Assembly: GCF_021272185.1 (NCBI RefSeq)
Contig: NZ_JAJSEC010000004.1
Location: 186,001 to 250,000 of the forward strand
Direction of reading: 5' to 3'
DNA length: 64,000 nucleotides
Source of the DNA: Roseivivax sp. GX 12232
Lineage (GTDB): Bacteria > Pseudomonadota > Alphaproteobacteria > Rhodobacterales > Rhodobacteraceae
A model generated the notes under the pieces. That model did not search any database and was not told the DNA's origin. It was given only the letters and a program-made list of their open reading frames with translations. A program made the translations under genes and the position numbers. Of the stretch, positions 1 through 9,644 are shown one piece after another; the first letter of the stretch is position 1; each line of letters begins with the position of its first letter.

Positions 1-100
1 CCGCCGGGCGTTTTCTTTGGTGGCTGGGCCTGGTGCGTGGTCTCGGGCCTCAAGCGCTTGGCTTCGGGCTCTGGTCTTTCGGGTGAGGATGCGGTGCTTT

Positions 101-163
101 CTCAGCCCTCAGCCCTCAGCCCTCAGCCCTCAGCCCTCAGCCCTCAGCCCTCAGCCCTCAGCC
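101..163. repeat. Heptanucleotide tandem repeat (CTCAGCC x9)
   Basis: Nine perfect head-to-tail copies of CTCAGCC run through this stretch, and degenerate copies continue to about 190, touching the stop codon of the cupin gene. The unit is 7 bp, so slippage changes length in steps that are not multiples of three, but no coding frame is seen to depend on it. The first 100 bases of the window are G/T-rich and hold no gene I can recognise. Confidence 0.9.
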
Positions 164-184
164 CCTAGCTCTAAGCCTCAGCCC

Positions 185-637
185 TCACCCCTCCGCGCCG
201 AGGGGCGGGCCGGTGAACTCCAGGTTGTAGCGCGCCGCGGTGGCGACGATCTGTTCCATGTCCTCGGGGATGCGCAGGCCCTGGTCGGCCATCTCGGGGA
301 AGAAATCCTCGAAGCCGCCGGGCGAGAGGATCACCAGGTGCCGCGAGGGCTGTTCGCCCACGACCCGGAAGGTGTGCGAGGTGCCGCGCGGCACGAAGAC
401 CGTCTCGCCGGGGCCGCGCAGGAGGGTCTCGCCCGCGCTCCAGAACTCGGCCTCGCCGGTTAGCATCACGAAGGTCTCGTCGGCGTCGTGGTGGATGTGG
501 CGCGGCGGGCCCGAGCCGGGCTGGCCGACGCTGTCGAAGATCGCCATGGCCCCGCCCGTCGCCGCGCGCGGCAGGATTGTGCGATACTGGGTGCCCAGCC
601 ATTCGACGGTGCCGGGGCCCAGGATGTGGTCCTTCAT
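185..637 (-). CDS. Cupin-domain protein
   Basis: This encodes a 150-residue single-domain cupin. Both cupin motifs are visible: HIHHDADETFVMLTG (HxH...E...G) and GETVFVPRGTSHTF (PxG..H), which supply the metal-binding histidines and glutamate of the beta barrel. The ATG at 637 is chosen because GGAGGAGAT sits just upstream; a longer open frame upstream has no such site and would run into the LysR promoter. The gene is transcribed divergently from a LysR regulator, which may control it. Substrate and reaction cannot be told from sequence: small cupins of this type include dioxygenases, isomerases and sensor-like proteins. Confidence 0.85.
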   Translation of the reverse strand: MKDHILGPGTVEWLGTQYRTILPRAATGGAMAIFDSVGQPGSGPPRHIHHDADETFVMLTGEAEFWSAGETLLRGPGETVFVPRGTSHTFRVVGEQPSRHLVILSPGGFEDFFPEMADQGLRIPEDMEQIVATAARYNLEFTGPPLGAEG

Positions 638-768
638 GTCATCTCCTCCCTCAAGACGACCGCGACGGGACGGGCGCGCCTTGAGGCGCCCGCTGCCGGG
701 GTCGGTGACGATGTGTGGAGGGCCGGGCGGTCCGCGCGCCGGCCATGCGCGCAGGATACCCGAGTAAG

Positions 769-804
769 TAGTATTTGTTAAATCGACTTCTCTTATACTA
801 ACAA
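769..804. promoter_or_regulatory. Nested inverted repeats in the cupin/LysR divergent promoter
   Basis: TAGTAT (769-774) is mirrored by ATACTA (795-800), and TTGTTA (775-780) by TAACAA (799-804). The stretch is AT-rich within a GC-rich region and lies 9-44 bp before the LysR start. LysR-type regulators usually bind interrupted palindromes of this kind in divergent promoters, so this is the likely operator. No binding data are implied. Confidence 0.5.
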
Positions 805-812
805 TTGATGCC

Positions 813-1790
813 ATGAATTTCGCGAGCTTCGACCTGAACCTCCTGCGGGTGCTCGACGCCCTGCTCGAGACCGCCTCGACCACCGCGGCGGGGCGGCGCA
901 TCGGGCTTTCGCAGCCGGCGGTCTCGGCGGCGCTCTCGCGGCTGCGCCATGCGCTCGACGATCCGCTGTTCCTGCGGCAGGGGCGGCGGCTGGTGCCGAC
1001 CGACTATGCCGAGGGGCTGCGCGCGCCGCTCCGGGCGCTGCTCGAGGAGACCGAGCGCCTGCTGATCCCGCCCGCGGGCTTCGACCCGGCGCGGGCCGAG
1101 GCGAGCTTCAAGATCTCGGGCAGCGACTTCTTCGCCGAGATGCTGATGCCCGAGCTCGCCGATCACATCGCCCGGCAGGCGCCCGGCGTGCGGGTGCAGC
1201 TCGTGGACCTGGTGCCGGAAAGCTATATCGACACCTTCGACCGCTACCAGGTCGACCTCGCGCTGATCCCCGAGATCGCCTTTCCCGACTGGATCGCGCA
1301 TCAGCACCTTTTCCGGTCGGACTTCGTGACCATCGCGCGCCAGGGTCACGCGCGGCTGGCGCGGGCGGGCATCGCGCCGGGGGAGGTGCTGCCGATCGAC
1401 CTTTTCTGCGACCTGCCGCATGTGCTCTTCTCGCCCGAGGGCAACCTGCGGGCCATGGGCGACGCCGCCCTGGCCGAGGTCGGGCGCAGCCGGCGGGTGG
1501 CGATGACCATGCCGGTCTTCTCGGGGGTCTATACCGCCGTCGCGCGCTCCGAGATGATCGCGCTGATCCCGGCGCAGCTCGCCCGGCGGGTGGCGCCGCG
1601 CGTCGGCCTCGAGATCTACCGCCCGCCGATGCCCATCGCCCCGGCGCGGATCTCGATGATCTGGCACCGGCGGGCGACGCTCTCGCCGCCGCACCAATGG
1701 CTGCGCGACCAGATCGCGGGCCTGATGGCGCCGCTCGATCCGGGCGCGGAACTTGGCCCCAAGGCAGGCGAGGGGCCCCCTCAAGCCTGA
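813..1790 (+). CDS. LysR-family transcriptional regulator
   Basis: This 325-residue protein has the LysR layout. The N-terminal winged helix-turn-helix (about residues 3-62) includes the recognition segment IGLSQPAVSAALSRLRHAL. A linker helix leads to a periplasmic-binding-like effector domain from about residue 90, beginning FKISGSDFFAEMLMP. The start follows closely after the inverted repeats of the divergent promoter. The divergent cupin gene is the most likely target. The N-terminus (FDLNLLRVLDALL) resembles the NodD/LeuO/PcpR subgroup often tied to aromatic or lipid signals, but the inducer is unknown. Confidence 0.93.
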   Translation: MNFASFDLNLLRVLDALLETASTTAAGRRIGLSQPAVSAALSRLRHALDDPLFLRQGRRLVPTDYAEGLRAPLRALLEETERLLIPPAGFDPARAEASFKISGSDFFAEMLMPELADHIARQAPGVRVQLVDLVPESYIDTFDRYQVDLALIPEIAFPDWIAHQHLFRSDFVTIARQGHARLARAGIAPGEVLPIDLFCDLPHVLFSPEGNLRAMGDAALAEVGRSRRVAMTMPVFSGVYTAVARSEMIALIPAQLARRVAPRVGLEIYRPPMPIAPARISMIWHRRATLSPPHQWLRDQIAGLMAPLDPGAELGPKAGEGPPQA

Positions 1791-1880
1791 CCCGACGGCA
1801 AGCTCTTGCCGAGGGTGCTTTGAAACCGGCGCCAGCCGGTCTAGGTCGAGCGTCCCGAACCCTGACCGAGGAGAGCCGAG

Positions 1881-2315
1881 ATGCCGGGCCCCTTCATCGT
1901 CGGATACGACGGCAGCCCCGCCGCGACGCGGGCGCTCGAGTTTGCCGTGACCCAGGCCGCCGCCGCGGGTCTCGGGATCGTGCTGGTGCATGTGCTGGAA
2001 TGGTCGCCCTATTCCTTCCTCTCGCGCGAGGAGCTGGAAGAGCGCCACATGCGCCGCAAGGAAGAGCTGGCCCGCGCCGAAGTCGCGGTCCTGGCCCCGG
2101 CGATGGACCGGATGAAGGACCGCGGGGTCGCGATCACCCCGGTGATCCGCTACGGCCATTCCGCCGAGATCCTGAGCGACTGCGCCAGGGACGAGGCCGC
2201 GAGCCAGATCATCGTCGGGCGCGACGGCGCGGGCGGGCTCTCGGCACGGATCTTCGGGTCCACCGCCGCCACGCTCGTGCAGATCGCCCCGGTGCCCTGC
2301 ACCATCGTTCCCTGA
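1881..2315 (+). CDS. Universal stress protein (UspA family)
   Basis: This 144-residue protein is one Usp domain of normal size. It begins with a beta strand and the phosphate-contacting turn IVGYDGSPAATRAL. Near the C-terminus it has the ATP-binding pattern G-x2-G-x9-G-S (VGRDGAGG...FGSTAA), followed by the terminal strand PCTIVP, so it belongs to the nucleotide-binding subgroup. It acts in the cytoplasm, usually as a dimer, in stress or growth-arrest responses. It lies 77 bp before an AGCS symporter; a Usp next to a transporter is a common arrangement, and here may tune it, which is inference. Confidence 0.92.
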   Translation: MPGPFIVGYDGSPAATRALEFAVTQAAAAGLGIVLVHVLEWSPYSFLSREELEERHMRRKEELARAEVAVLAPAMDRMKDRGVAITPVIRYGHSAEILSDCARDEAASQIIVGRDGAGGLSARIFGSTAATLVQIAPVPCTIVP

Positions 2316-2392
2316 CCCCCGCGCGCCCGCGCAGCGCCGCTGACCCCCGGCCGCGCGCCGCGCCGCCGCTGACATCCCGAAGGAGCCAGGCC

Positions 2393-3931
2393 ATGCCCCA
2401 TCCCCTCCGAACCGCCGCCCTCGCCGCCGCGAGCCTTGCCCTGACCGCCGGGGCGGGACGGGCCCAGGGGCTCGACGCCAGCATCAACGCGGGCTTCGAG
2501 AACGCCACGGGATGGTATGTGAACCTGATCTTCGCCAATCTGCCGGGCACCGAGGTGCCCTGGATCGTCGGCTGGCTGGTCATCGCGGCGCTGGTCTTCT
2601 CGCTCTACTTCGGCTTCGTGCAGTTCCGCTGGGTCGGCCATGCGGTCCGCCTGGTGCGGGGCGATTACTCCGACCCCAATGACGCCGGCGAGGTCAGCCA
2701 CTTCCAGGCGCTGGCGACCGCGCTTTCGGGCACGGTGGGCCTCGGCAATATCGCGGGCGTCGCGGTGGCCATCGGCATCGGCGGGCCGGGGGCGACCTTC
2801 TGGATGGTCCTGGCGGGGCTTCTGGGCATGGCCACGAAGTTCACCGAATGCACCCTCGGGGTGAAATACCGCAACGAATACCCCGACGGCCGGGTCTCGG
2901 GCGGGCCGATGTACTACCTGACCAAGGGCTTCGAGGAACGCGGGCTGCGCGGCGGCACGGCGCTGGCGGTGGGCTTCTCGATCTTCACCCTTCTCGGCGC
3001 CGTGGGCGGCGGCAACATGTTCCAGGTCAACCAGGCACACCAGCAGATCGCCGGGGTGGTCGGCGACTACCCGGGCTGGATCACCGGGGTGATCTTCGCC
3101 TCGCTCGTGGGCGTGGTGATCATCGGCGGGCTGAAGTCCATCGCCCGGGTGACCGAAAAGGTCGTGCCCTTCATGGGCATCTTCTACGTCACCGCGGCGC
3201 TGGTCATCATCCTGGCCAATATCGACCAGGTCGGAGCGGCCTTCGGGCAGATCATCGAGGGCGCCTTCACCGGGCTCGGCGTCGCCGGCGGCATGGTCGG
3301 CGCGCTGATCCAGGGCTTCCGCCGCGCCGCCTTCTCCAACGAGGCGGGCATCGGCTCGGCCGCCATCGCGCATTCCGCGGTGCGCACCAAGGAGCCGATC
3401 ACCGAGGGCTTCGTGGCGCTGCTCGAGCCTTTCATCGACACCGTGGTGATCTGCACGATGACCGCGCTGGTGATCATCATCTCGGGCCAGCTCGTCACCG
3501 ACCCCGAGACCGGGCTCTTCCTGATCGAGGACGGCCAGATCGTCACCCAGACCGGGGCCGAGGGCGTGGCGCTGACCTCGGATGCCTTCGCGACCGCCTT
3601 CCCCTGGTTCCCGGTGCTCCTGGCCGTGGCGGTGGTGCTTTTTGCCTTCTCGACCATGCTGAGCTGGTCCTACTACGGGCTGAAGGCCTGGACCTTCCTC
3701 TTGGGCGAGGGCCAGGGCAAGGAGCTGGTCTTCAAGGCGATCTTCTGCCTTTTCGTGGTGATCGGCGCGGCGGCGAGCCTCGATCCGGTCATCGCCTTCT
3801 CGGATGCGGCGCTCTTCTCCATGGCGATCTTCAACGTCATCGGGCTCTATTTCCTGATGCCGGTGGTGAAGCGCGAGCTGGCCCGCTACGCCGAGAAACT
3901 GCGCCGCGGGGAGATCCGCAAATACGGCTGA
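2393..3931 (+). CDS. Sodium:alanine/glycine symporter (AGCS family)
   Basis: This 512-residue inner-membrane protein imports alanine, glycine or a related amino acid with sodium. A signal-like hydrophobic N-terminus ([19 protein letters not shown]) precedes about ten membrane segments. AGCS signatures are clear: [28 protein letters not shown] and [14 protein letters not shown], the last being highly conserved across the family. The ATG at 2393 follows AAGGAG with good spacing. It lies downstream of the Usp gene and upstream of fmt. The exact amino acid carried cannot be deduced. Confidence 0.95.
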   Translation: MPHPLRTAALAAASLALTAGAGRAQGLDASINAGFENATGWYVNLIFANLPGTEVPWIVGWLVIAALVFSLYFGFVQFRWVGHAVRLVRGDYSDPNDAGEVSHFQALATALSGTVGLGNIAGVAVAIGIGGPGATFWMVLAGLLGMATKFTECTLGVKYRNEYPDGRVSGGPMYYLTKGFEERGLRGGTALAVGFSIFTLLGAVGGGNMFQVNQAHQQIAGVVGDYPGWITGVIFASLVGVVIIGGLKSIARVTEKVVPFMGIFYVTAALVIILANIDQVGAAFGQIIEGAFTGLGVAGGMVGALIQGFRRAAFSNEAGIGSAAIAHSAVRTKEPITEGFVALLEPFIDTVVICTMTALVIIISGQLVTDPETGLFLIEDGQIVTQTGAEGVALTSDAFATAFPWFPVLLAVAVVLFAFSTMLSWSYYGLKAWTFLLGEGQGKELVFKAIFCLFVVIGAAASLDPVIAFSDAALFSMAIFNVIGLYFLMPVVKRELARYAEKLRRGEIRKYG

Positions 3932-3998
3932 CCCCGGCCTTCCAACACCGCGCCACGCGCGATATGCCCGGGGCACTGTAACTCGTAGGGAGGACGCG

Positions 3999-4913
3999 AT
4001 GCGCGTCGTGTTCATGGGCACGCCGGACTTCTCGGTGCCGGTGCTCGAGGCCCTGGCCGCCGCCGGCCACGAGATCGCGGCGGTCTATTGCCAGCCGCCC
4101 CGGCCCGCCGGACGCGGCCGCAAGGACCGCCCGAGCCCGGTGCAGGCCCGCGCCGAGGCGCTGGGCCTCGAGGTGCGCCACCCCGCCTCGCTGCGCAACC
4201 CCGAGGCGCAGGCCGAGTTCGCCGCGCTCAAGGCCGATGTGGCGGTCGTGGTGGCCTACGGGCTGATCCTGCCGCAGCCGGTGCTCGATGCGCCGGAGTT
4301 CGGCTGCCTGAACATCCATGCCTCGCTCCTGCCGCGCTGGCGCGGCGCCGCCCCGATCCAGCGCGCGATCCTCGCCGGGGACCGGATGACCGGCATCGCC
4401 ATCATGCAGATGGAGGCCGGGCTCGACACCGGGCCGGTCTTGATGAGCGAGGCGACCGAGATCGCCTCGGAGGAGACCGCCGAGACCCTGCACGACCGGC
4501 TCTCCGAGATGGGCGCGCGGATGATCGTCGAGGCGCTCTCGCGGCTGCGCCAGCTCACCCCCGAGCCGCAGCCCGACGACGGGGTGATCTACGCCGAGAA
4601 GATCGACAAGTCCGAGGCCGAGATCGACTGGACCCGCCCGGCCGCGGCCGTGGACCGGCAGATCCGCGGCCTCTCGCCCTTCCCGGGCGCCTGGACCGAG
4701 GTCGAGGGCGCGCGGGTGAAGCTCCTGGGCAGCCGGGTGACCCAAGGCTCCGGCGCACCCGGCGAGGTGCTCTCGGGCGGCTTCGTCGTGGCCTGCGGCA
4801 GCGGCGCGGTGGAGATCACCCGCGCCCAGAAGGCCGGCCGCGGCGCCCAGGAGGCCGAGGCCTTCCTGCGCGGCTTCGAACTGCCCCGCGGGCTGCGGCT
4901 CGGGCGCGACTAG
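3999..4913 (+). CDS. fmt: Methionyl-tRNA formyltransferase
   Basis: Fmt formylates the amino group of initiator Met-tRNA using 10-formyl-tetrahydrofolate. The 304-residue length is normal. The N-terminal catalytic domain starts [19 protein letters not shown], and the active-site block [19 protein letters not shown] carries the conserved asparagine and histidine with the SLLP loop; the catalytic aspartate is in GLDTGPVL. The C-terminal OB-like tRNA-binding domain begins after about residue 205. AGGGAGG precedes the ATG. In many bacteria def lies directly upstream; here it is replaced by the AGCS gene. Confidence 0.97.
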   Translation: MRVVFMGTPDFSVPVLEALAAAGHEIAAVYCQPPRPAGRGRKDRPSPVQARAEALGLEVRHPASLRNPEAQAEFAALKADVAVVVAYGLILPQPVLDAPEFGCLNIHASLLPRWRGAAPIQRAILAGDRMTGIAIMQMEAGLDTGPVLMSEATEIASEETAETLHDRLSEMGARMIVEALSRLRQLTPEPQPDDGVIYAEKIDKSEAEIDWTRPAAAVDRQIRGLSPFPGAWTEVEGARVKLLGSRVTQGSGAPGEVLSGGFVVACGSGAVEITRAQKAGRGAQEAEAFLRGFELPRGLRLGRD

Positions 4914-4927
4914 GGGCGCGGTGTCTG

Positions 4928-5012
4928 TCCGGCCGGGCCATCGAGGCCCGCCCGGCCGGAGCGAGGGCGCTGCCCTCGCGCTCCCGGAGTATTTTGGGCC
5001 CGGTAAGGCCGG
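4928..5012 (+). repeat. Hairpin-rich intergenic repeat, copy 1 of a tandem pair
   Basis: This and the copy at 5075-5160 are about 90 per cent alike. Each opens with an inverted repeat (TCCGG[C/T]CGGGC paired with GCCCGCCCGGCCGGA), has a GAGGGC/GCCCTC-type hairpin and ends in CTCCCGGAGTATTT. The tail resembles the CCCCGAGGTATTT tail of the repeats at 9393, 51721, 59853 and 62613. The whole 373-bp gap between fmt and the next gene holds these two copies and G/T-rich sequence, with no gene seen. Confidence 0.8.
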
Positions 5013-5074
5013 GGGCTGGGCTTTGGGTGTTTTGGGCCTGTGCTTTCCCTTTTTGCGTTTGGGCTGGCCATCCG

Positions 5075-5160
5075 TCCGGTCGGGCCATCGAGGCCCGCCC
5101 GGCCGGAGCGAGAGCTCTGCCCTCGCGCTCCCGGAGTATTTCCGGCCCGGTCAGGCCTGG
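5075..5160 (+). repeat. Hairpin-rich intergenic repeat, copy 2 of a tandem pair
   Basis: This is the second copy, offset 147 bp from the first. Differences fall in short blocks: GGGCGCTGCCC in copy 1 becomes GAGCTCTGCCC here, and TTTTGGGCCC becomes TTTCCGGCCC. The order of hairpins and the CCCGGAGTATTT tail are kept. Confidence 0.8.
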
Positions 5161-5286
5161 GGGGCGTGGTGCTTGTTGGGCGGGCGCACTTTTGGTTGCC
5201 GGGCTTGGTGCGAGGGGGCGGGGGCGGCGGCTTGCTCTTCGGGGGAAATCGCGCTTTGGTCAGGGCGGAATTCGAAAGGATGCGCC

Positions 5287-6213
5287 TTGGCGACTGCCCT
5301 CATCACCCATGACGCCGCGCGCGGCCATGTCACGCCCCAGGGCCACCCCGAGCGGGTGGCGCGGATCGAGCATCTTCTCGCGGCGCTGGCGGAGTTCGAC
5401 CTTCTGCGCGTGCGCTCGCCCCTGGCCGAGGATGCCGAGATCGAGCGTTGCCACCCGCCGGCCTATATCGGCTCGCTCGAATCCCATGTGCCGGCGCGCG
5501 GCTTCCACCCGATCGACGGCGACACCTATCTGACGCCCGGGGCGCTTGATGCCGCGCGGCGCGGGGTGGGCGGGGTCCTGAAGGCCGTCGAGATGGTCGT
5601 CGGCGGCGAGGTCGACAACGCCTTCTGCGCCATGCGCCCGCCCGGCCACCACGCCGAACGCGCCACCGCCAAGGGCTTCTGCTTCTTCGGCAATGCCGCG
5701 ATCGGGGCGAAATACGCGCTCGACGCGCTGGGGCTCGCGCGGGTCGCGGTGGTGGATTTCGACGTGCATCACGGCAACGGCACGCAGGATCTGCTCTGGC
5801 ACGAGCGCCGGGCGCTGACCGTGACCTCGCACCAGTCGCCGCTCTGGCCCGGCAGCGGGGCGGCGCAGGAGACCGGCGCCCATGACAACGTGATGAACCT
5901 GCCGCTCGCGCCCGGCACCGGCGGGGCGGAGATGCGCGCGCTCTACACCGACCGGGTCTTCCCGCGGCTCCGGCGCTTCCGGCCCGAGCTGATCATCCTC
6001 TCGGCGGGGTTCGACGCCCATGCCCGCGACCCGCTGGCCAATCTCAACTGGCAGACCGAGGATTTCACCTGGCTGACCGAGCAGCTTTGCGCCGTCGCCG
6101 CCGAGGTCTGCGGCGGGCGCGTGGTCTCGACACTCGAGGGCGGGTATGATCTTCAGGCACTGAGCGAAAGCGGGGCCGCGCATGTCGCGGCGTTGATGGA
6201 GGCCGGCCGATGA
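5287..6213 (+). CDS. Histone deacetylase-family (acetylpolyamine/acetoin-utilisation type) amidohydrolase
   Basis: This 308-residue protein has the arginase/deacetylase fold. RPPGHHAE holds the catalytic histidine pair (about residues 121-122), DFDVHHGNGTQ supplies two zinc ligands and AGFDAHARDP the third; the C-terminal LEGGYD loop is also conserved. It should hydrolyse an acetyl-amide bond of a lysine side chain, polyamine or small molecule. The start is probably TTG at 5287 with AAAGGA six bases upstream; ATG at 5280 is in another frame, and the frame upstream enters the repeat. It overlaps xseB by ATGA and heads the xseB-ispA-dxs cluster, an order familiar in Rhodobacteraceae. Confidence 0.9.
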   Translation: MATALITHDAARGHVTPQGHPERVARIEHLLAALAEFDLLRVRSPLAEDAEIERCHPPAYIGSLESHVPARGFHPIDGDTYLTPGALDAARRGVGGVLKAVEMVVGGEVDNAFCAMRPPGHHAERATAKGFCFFGNAAIGAKYALDALGLARVAVVDFDVHHGNGTQDLLWHERRALTVTSHQSPLWPGSGAAQETGAHDNVMNLPLAPGTGGAEMRALYTDRVFPRLRRFRPELIILSAGFDAHARDPLANLNWQTEDFTWLTEQLCAVAAEVCGGRVVSTLEGGYDLQALSESGAAHVAALMEAGR

Positions 6214-6458
6214 GCGCAGAGGACAAACCCGTCGAGGAGATGAGCTTCGAGGAGGCCATGCGCGCCCTCGAGGAGGTCGTGGGCCAGCTCGAACGCGGGG
6301 ATGTGGCGCTGGAGCAGTCGATCAAGCTCTACGAGCGCGGTGCGGCGCTGAAGAAGCGCTGCGAGGCCAAGCTCAAGGAAGCCGAGGAGAAGGTCGCGGC
6401 GATCACGCTCGACGCCGAAGGCCAGCCCAAGGGCACCCAGCCCGTCGAGGGGCTCTGA
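6210..6458 (+). CDS. xseB: Exodeoxyribonuclease VII small subunit
   Basis: XseB is the small subunit of exonuclease VII, which degrades single-stranded DNA from both ends in complex with XseA. The 82-residue protein shows the family core SFEEAMRALEEVVGQLERGD followed by LEQSIKLYERG and a basic heptad helix (AALKKRCEAKLKEAEEKV). It overlaps the preceding gene by four bases and is nine bases before ispA, so translation is probably coupled. xseA is not in the window. Confidence 0.97.
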   Translation: MSAEDKPVEEMSFEEAMRALEEVVGQLERGDVALEQSIKLYERGAALKKRCEAKLKEAEEKVAAITLDAEGQPKGTQPVEGL

Positions 6459-6466
6459 CGGCCAGG

Positions 6467-7330
6467 ATGTTCGACAGCGGCTTGAGCCAGGCGCAGGACC
6501 GCATCGCCGCGGGATTCGCGGATCTGTTTGCAGCCGGCGGCGAAGCGCCGCTTGATGCCGGGATGCGCTATGCGACCCGGGGCGGAAAGCGGCTGCGCGG
6601 CTACCTCGTGCTCGAGGGGGCGCGGCTGCATGGCGTCGAGGCGGCGCTGAACCCGGCTTTGGCGATCGAGGCGGTGCATGCCTATTCGCTGGTCCATGAC
6701 GACCTGCCCGCCATGGACGACGACGACCTGCGCCGCGGCCAGCCGACCCTGCATCGCAAATGGGACGAGGCCACCGCCATCCTGGTGGGCGACGCGCTGC
6801 AGGCGCTGGGCTTCGAGCTCTGCCTGGCGCCTGAGACCCATGCCGACCCCGCGGTGCGCGCCGACCTGGCGCTGAGCCTCGCGCGGGCGGCTGGCGCGGG
6901 CGGCATGGTGCGGGGCCAGGCGCTCGACATCGCCGCCGAAAGCGCCGGGACGCCCCTGAGCCTCGCCGAGATCACCGCGCTCCAGGCCGGCAAGACCGGG
7001 GCGCTGATCTCCTGGGCCGCCGAGGCCGGGCCGCGGCTCGCCGGTGCCGAGCGCGGGCCGATGCGCGCCTATGCCGCTGCCCTGGGGCTGGCCTTCCAGA
7101 TCGCCGACGACATCCTCGACGTCGAGGGCGACGCCGCGGCCATGGGCAAGGCCGCCGGCAAGGACGCCGCCCGCGGCAAGGCGACCTTCGTGTCGCACCT
7201 GGGGCTGGACGGCGCGCGGGCGCGCGCCAGATCGCTCATCGAGGAGGCCGAGGCGGCGCTGGCCCCCTATGGTGCCGAGGCGCGCGGCTTGATCGAGGCG
7301 GCGCGCTTCGTTATCGCCCGCAAGAGCTAG
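6467..7330 (+). CDS. ispA: Polyprenyl synthetase, probable (2E,6E)-farnesyl diphosphate synthase
   Basis: This enzyme condenses isopentenyl diphosphate with allylic diphosphates, giving mainly farnesyl diphosphate for ubiquinone, carotenoid and undecaprenyl synthesis. At 287 residues it has bacterial short-chain length. The first aspartate-rich motif is HDDLPAMDDDDLRRG and the second FQIADDILDVEGD, which bind magnesium diphosphate; GGKRLRGYLV is the isopentenyl-diphosphate region. Its place between xseB and dxs is the conserved isoprenoid cluster. Chain length (C15 or C20) is inferred from size and context only. Confidence 0.95.
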   Translation: MFDSGLSQAQDRIAAGFADLFAAGGEAPLDAGMRYATRGGKRLRGYLVLEGARLHGVEAALNPALAIEAVHAYSLVHDDLPAMDDDDLRRGQPTLHRKWDEATAILVGDALQALGFELCLAPETHADPAVRADLALSLARAAGAGGMVRGQALDIAAESAGTPLSLAEITALQAGKTGALISWAAEAGPRLAGAERGPMRAYAAALGLAFQIADDILDVEGDAAAMGKAAGKDAARGKATFVSHLGLDGARARARSLIEEAEAALAPYGAEARGLIEAARFVIARKS

Positions 7331-7422
7331 ATCAGGGGCGCGCGCATCTGCCAGAGGCGCCCCTGGGCGGGCCTGCCGCCCGACCCAGGGTCCGAGGCCC
7401 CGCAAGAGGAAGCTGAACCGAG

Positions 7423-9348
7423 ATGTCCGACCGTCCGACCACCCCCTTGCTCGACCGGGTCACCACGCCCGCCGACCTGAAGTCGTTCACCGACGGCGAG
7501 CTGCGCCAGCTTGCCCAGGAGCTGCGCGCCGAGACCATCTCGGCGGTCTCCGAGACCGGCGGGCACCTCGGCGCGGGGCTTGGCGTGGTGGAGCTGACCG
7601 TGGCGCTGCACGCGGTCTGGGACGCGCCGCGCGACAAGATCGTCTGGGACGTGAGCCACCAGAGCTATCCCCACAAGATCCTGACCGGGCGCCGCGACCG
7701 GATCCGCACCCTGCGCCAGAAGGACGGGCTCTCGGGCTTCACCAAGCGCGCGGAAAGCCCCTATGACCCCTTCGGCGCGGCGCATAGCTCGACCTCGATC
7801 TCGGCCTCGCTGGGCTTTGCCGTGGCGCGCGACCTCGGCGGCGCCTCCGAGACCGGCCATGGCGACGCCATCGCGGTGATCGGCGACGGGGCCATGTCGG
7901 CGGGCATGGCCTACGAGGCGATGAACCACGCCGGCCACCTCGGCAAGCGGCTGATCGTGATCCTGAACGACAACGAGATGTCGATCGCCCCGCCGGTGGG
8001 GGCGATGTCCTCCTACCTGTCGCGGCTCTACGCCGAGGCGCCCTTCCATTCGCTCAAGGATGTCGCCAAGGGCGCGGTGAGCTTCCTGCCCGAACCCTTC
8101 CGCGAGGGGGCGCGGCGCGCCAAGGACATGATCAAGGGCATGGCCGTCGGCGGCACGCTCTTCGAGGCGCTGGGCTTTTCCTACATCGGGCCGATCGACG
8201 GCCACGACATGGAGAGCCTCCTGCCGGTCTTGCGCACCGTGAAGGCGCGGGCGCATGGGCCGATCCTCATTCATTGCATCACCCAGAAGGGCAAGGGCTA
8301 CGCCCCCGCCGAGGGCCGCCCCGACCGCGGCCATGCCACGGCGAAGTTCGACGTGGGCTCGGGCGAGCAGAAGAAGGCGCCCTCGAACGCGCCGTCCTAC
8401 ACCAAGGTCTTCGGCGAGAGCCTGGTGCAGCTCGCCGAGGAGGACAGCCGGATCTGCGCGGTGACCGCCGCCATGCCCGACGGCACCGGGCTGAACCTCC
8501 TGGCCGAGCGCTATCCCTCGCGCTGCTTTGACGTGGGCATCGCCGAGCAGCACGGGGTGACCTTCGCCGCGGGCCTCGCCGCCGGCGGCATGCGGCCCTT
8601 CGCGGCGATCTATTCGACCTTCCTGCAGCGCGGCTTCGACCAGGTGGTGCACGACGTGGCGATCCAGCGCCTGCCGGTGCGCTTCGCAATCGACCGCGCC
8701 GGGCTGGTGGGCGCCGATGGCGCCACCCACGCGGGCAGCTACGACGTGGCCTACCTCGCCAACCTGCCGGGCTTTACCGTCATGGCCGCCGCCGACGAGG
8801 CCGAGCTGCGCCACATGGTGGCCACCGCCGCGGCGCATGACGAGGGCCCCATCGCCTTCCGCTACCCAAGGGGCGAGGGCGCCGGCGTCGAGATGCCCGA
8901 GCGCGGCGCACCCCTGGAGATCGGCAAGGGCCGAATGATCCGCGAGGGCGCAAGGGTGGCGCTTCTGTCCTACGGCGCGCGGCTCAAGGAGGTGGTCGAG
9001 GCCGCCGAGGCGCTCGAGGCGCGCGGCATCACGCCCACCGTCGCCGATGCGCGTTTCGCCAAGCCGCTCGACCGGGAGCTGATCCTGGGGCTGGCCGAGG
9101 ATCACGAGGCGCTGATCACCATCGAGGAAGGCGCCGTCGGCGGCTTCGGCAGCCATGTGGCGCAGCTCCTCGCCGAGGAGGGTGTCTTCGACAAGGGCCT
9201 GAAGTTCCGCAGCATGGTGCTGCCGGATGTCTTCATCGACCAGGCCAGCCCGCGCGACATGTATGCGGTCGCAGGGCTGAACGCCGAGGACATCGAGGCC
9301 AAGGTGCTGGACGTCCTGGGCGTCGCCCGGATCGAAAAGCGCGCCTGA
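7423..9348 (+). CDS. dxs: 1-deoxy-D-xylulose-5-phosphate synthase
   Basis: Dxs joins pyruvate and glyceraldehyde 3-phosphate, the first step of the methylerythritol phosphate pathway. The 641-residue protein has the usual transketolase layout. The thiamine diphosphate/magnesium motif is [19 protein letters not shown] with LNDNEMSI downstream. The pyrimidine-binding domain includes [17 protein letters not shown] with the catalytic glutamate. The C-terminal transketolase domain carries [12 protein letters not shown]. It lies 92 bp after ispA, so the two may be co-transcribed, feeding IPP to IspA. Confidence 0.98.
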   Translation: MSDRPTTPLLDRVTTPADLKSFTDGELRQLAQELRAETISAVSETGGHLGAGLGVVELTVALHAVWDAPRDKIVWDVSHQSYPHKILTGRRDRIRTLRQKDGLSGFTKRAESPYDPFGAAHSSTSISASLGFAVARDLGGASETGHGDAIAVIGDGAMSAGMAYEAMNHAGHLGKRLIVILNDNEMSIAPPVGAMSSYLSRLYAEAPFHSLKDVAKGAVSFLPEPFREGARRAKDMIKGMAVGGTLFEALGFSYIGPIDGHDMESLLPVLRTVKARAHGPILIHCITQKGKGYAPAEGRPDRGHATAKFDVGSGEQKKAPSNAPSYTKVFGESLVQLAEEDSRICAVTAAMPDGTGLNLLAERYPSRCFDVGIAEQHGVTFAAGLAAGGMRPFAAIYSTFLQRGFDQVVHDVAIQRLPVRFAIDRAGLVGADGATHAGSYDVAYLANLPGFTVMAAADEAELRHMVATAAAHDEGPIAFRYPRGEGAGVEMPERGAPLEIGKGRMIREGARVALLSYGARLKEVVEAAEALEARGITPTVADARFAKPLDRELILGLAEDHEALITIEEGAVGGFGSHVAQLLAEEGVFDKGLKFRSMVLPDVFIDQASPRDMYAVAGLNAEDIEAKVLDVLGVARIEKRA

Positions 9349-9392
9349 TCCCCGGCGGCGGGGGCCGCTGGTTTTCTTCGGAAAGGTTATTG

Positions 9393-9560
9393 GGCGGTCC
9401 CCGCGCCTTGGCGGCGCGGGGGCGGGTCTGGCCCTTTGCGCCTTGGCAGGCGCAGCGGGCGGGTCCGGGCCGCCTCTGGCGTCCCGGACCGGGGGGCGCT
9501 GCCCCCTCAGCGGGCCTTTGGGCCCGCATTCACCCCCGAGGTATTTTTGCCAAGCTGAAG
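9393..9560 (+). repeat. Hairpin-rich intergenic repeat with GAGGTATTT tail (copy after dxs)
   Basis: This fills most of the 296-bp gap between convergent dxs and lpdA. It shows four successive hairpins: CCCCGCGCC/GGCGCGGGG, GGTCCGGG/CCCGGACC, GGGGGC/GCCCCC and GCGGGCC/GGCCCGC-like. It ends ATTCACCCCCGAGGTATTT then TTGCCAAGCTGAAG. The same order recurs at 51721, 59853 and 62613. A G/T-rich tract follows. It could end transcription of dxs. Confidence 0.8.
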
Positions 9561-9644
9561 CTGCGGGGGGTGGCGCGTGTTGGGATGTGGGCGCTTTGGG
9601 GTCCGGCGTGGGCCCGGCGCGCGGGACGCGCCGGGGGACCGGGA

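Noticed and set aside
101-163. CRISPR array at the window start
   Set aside because: The repeat unit is 7 bp without spacers, so it is a simple tandem repeat.
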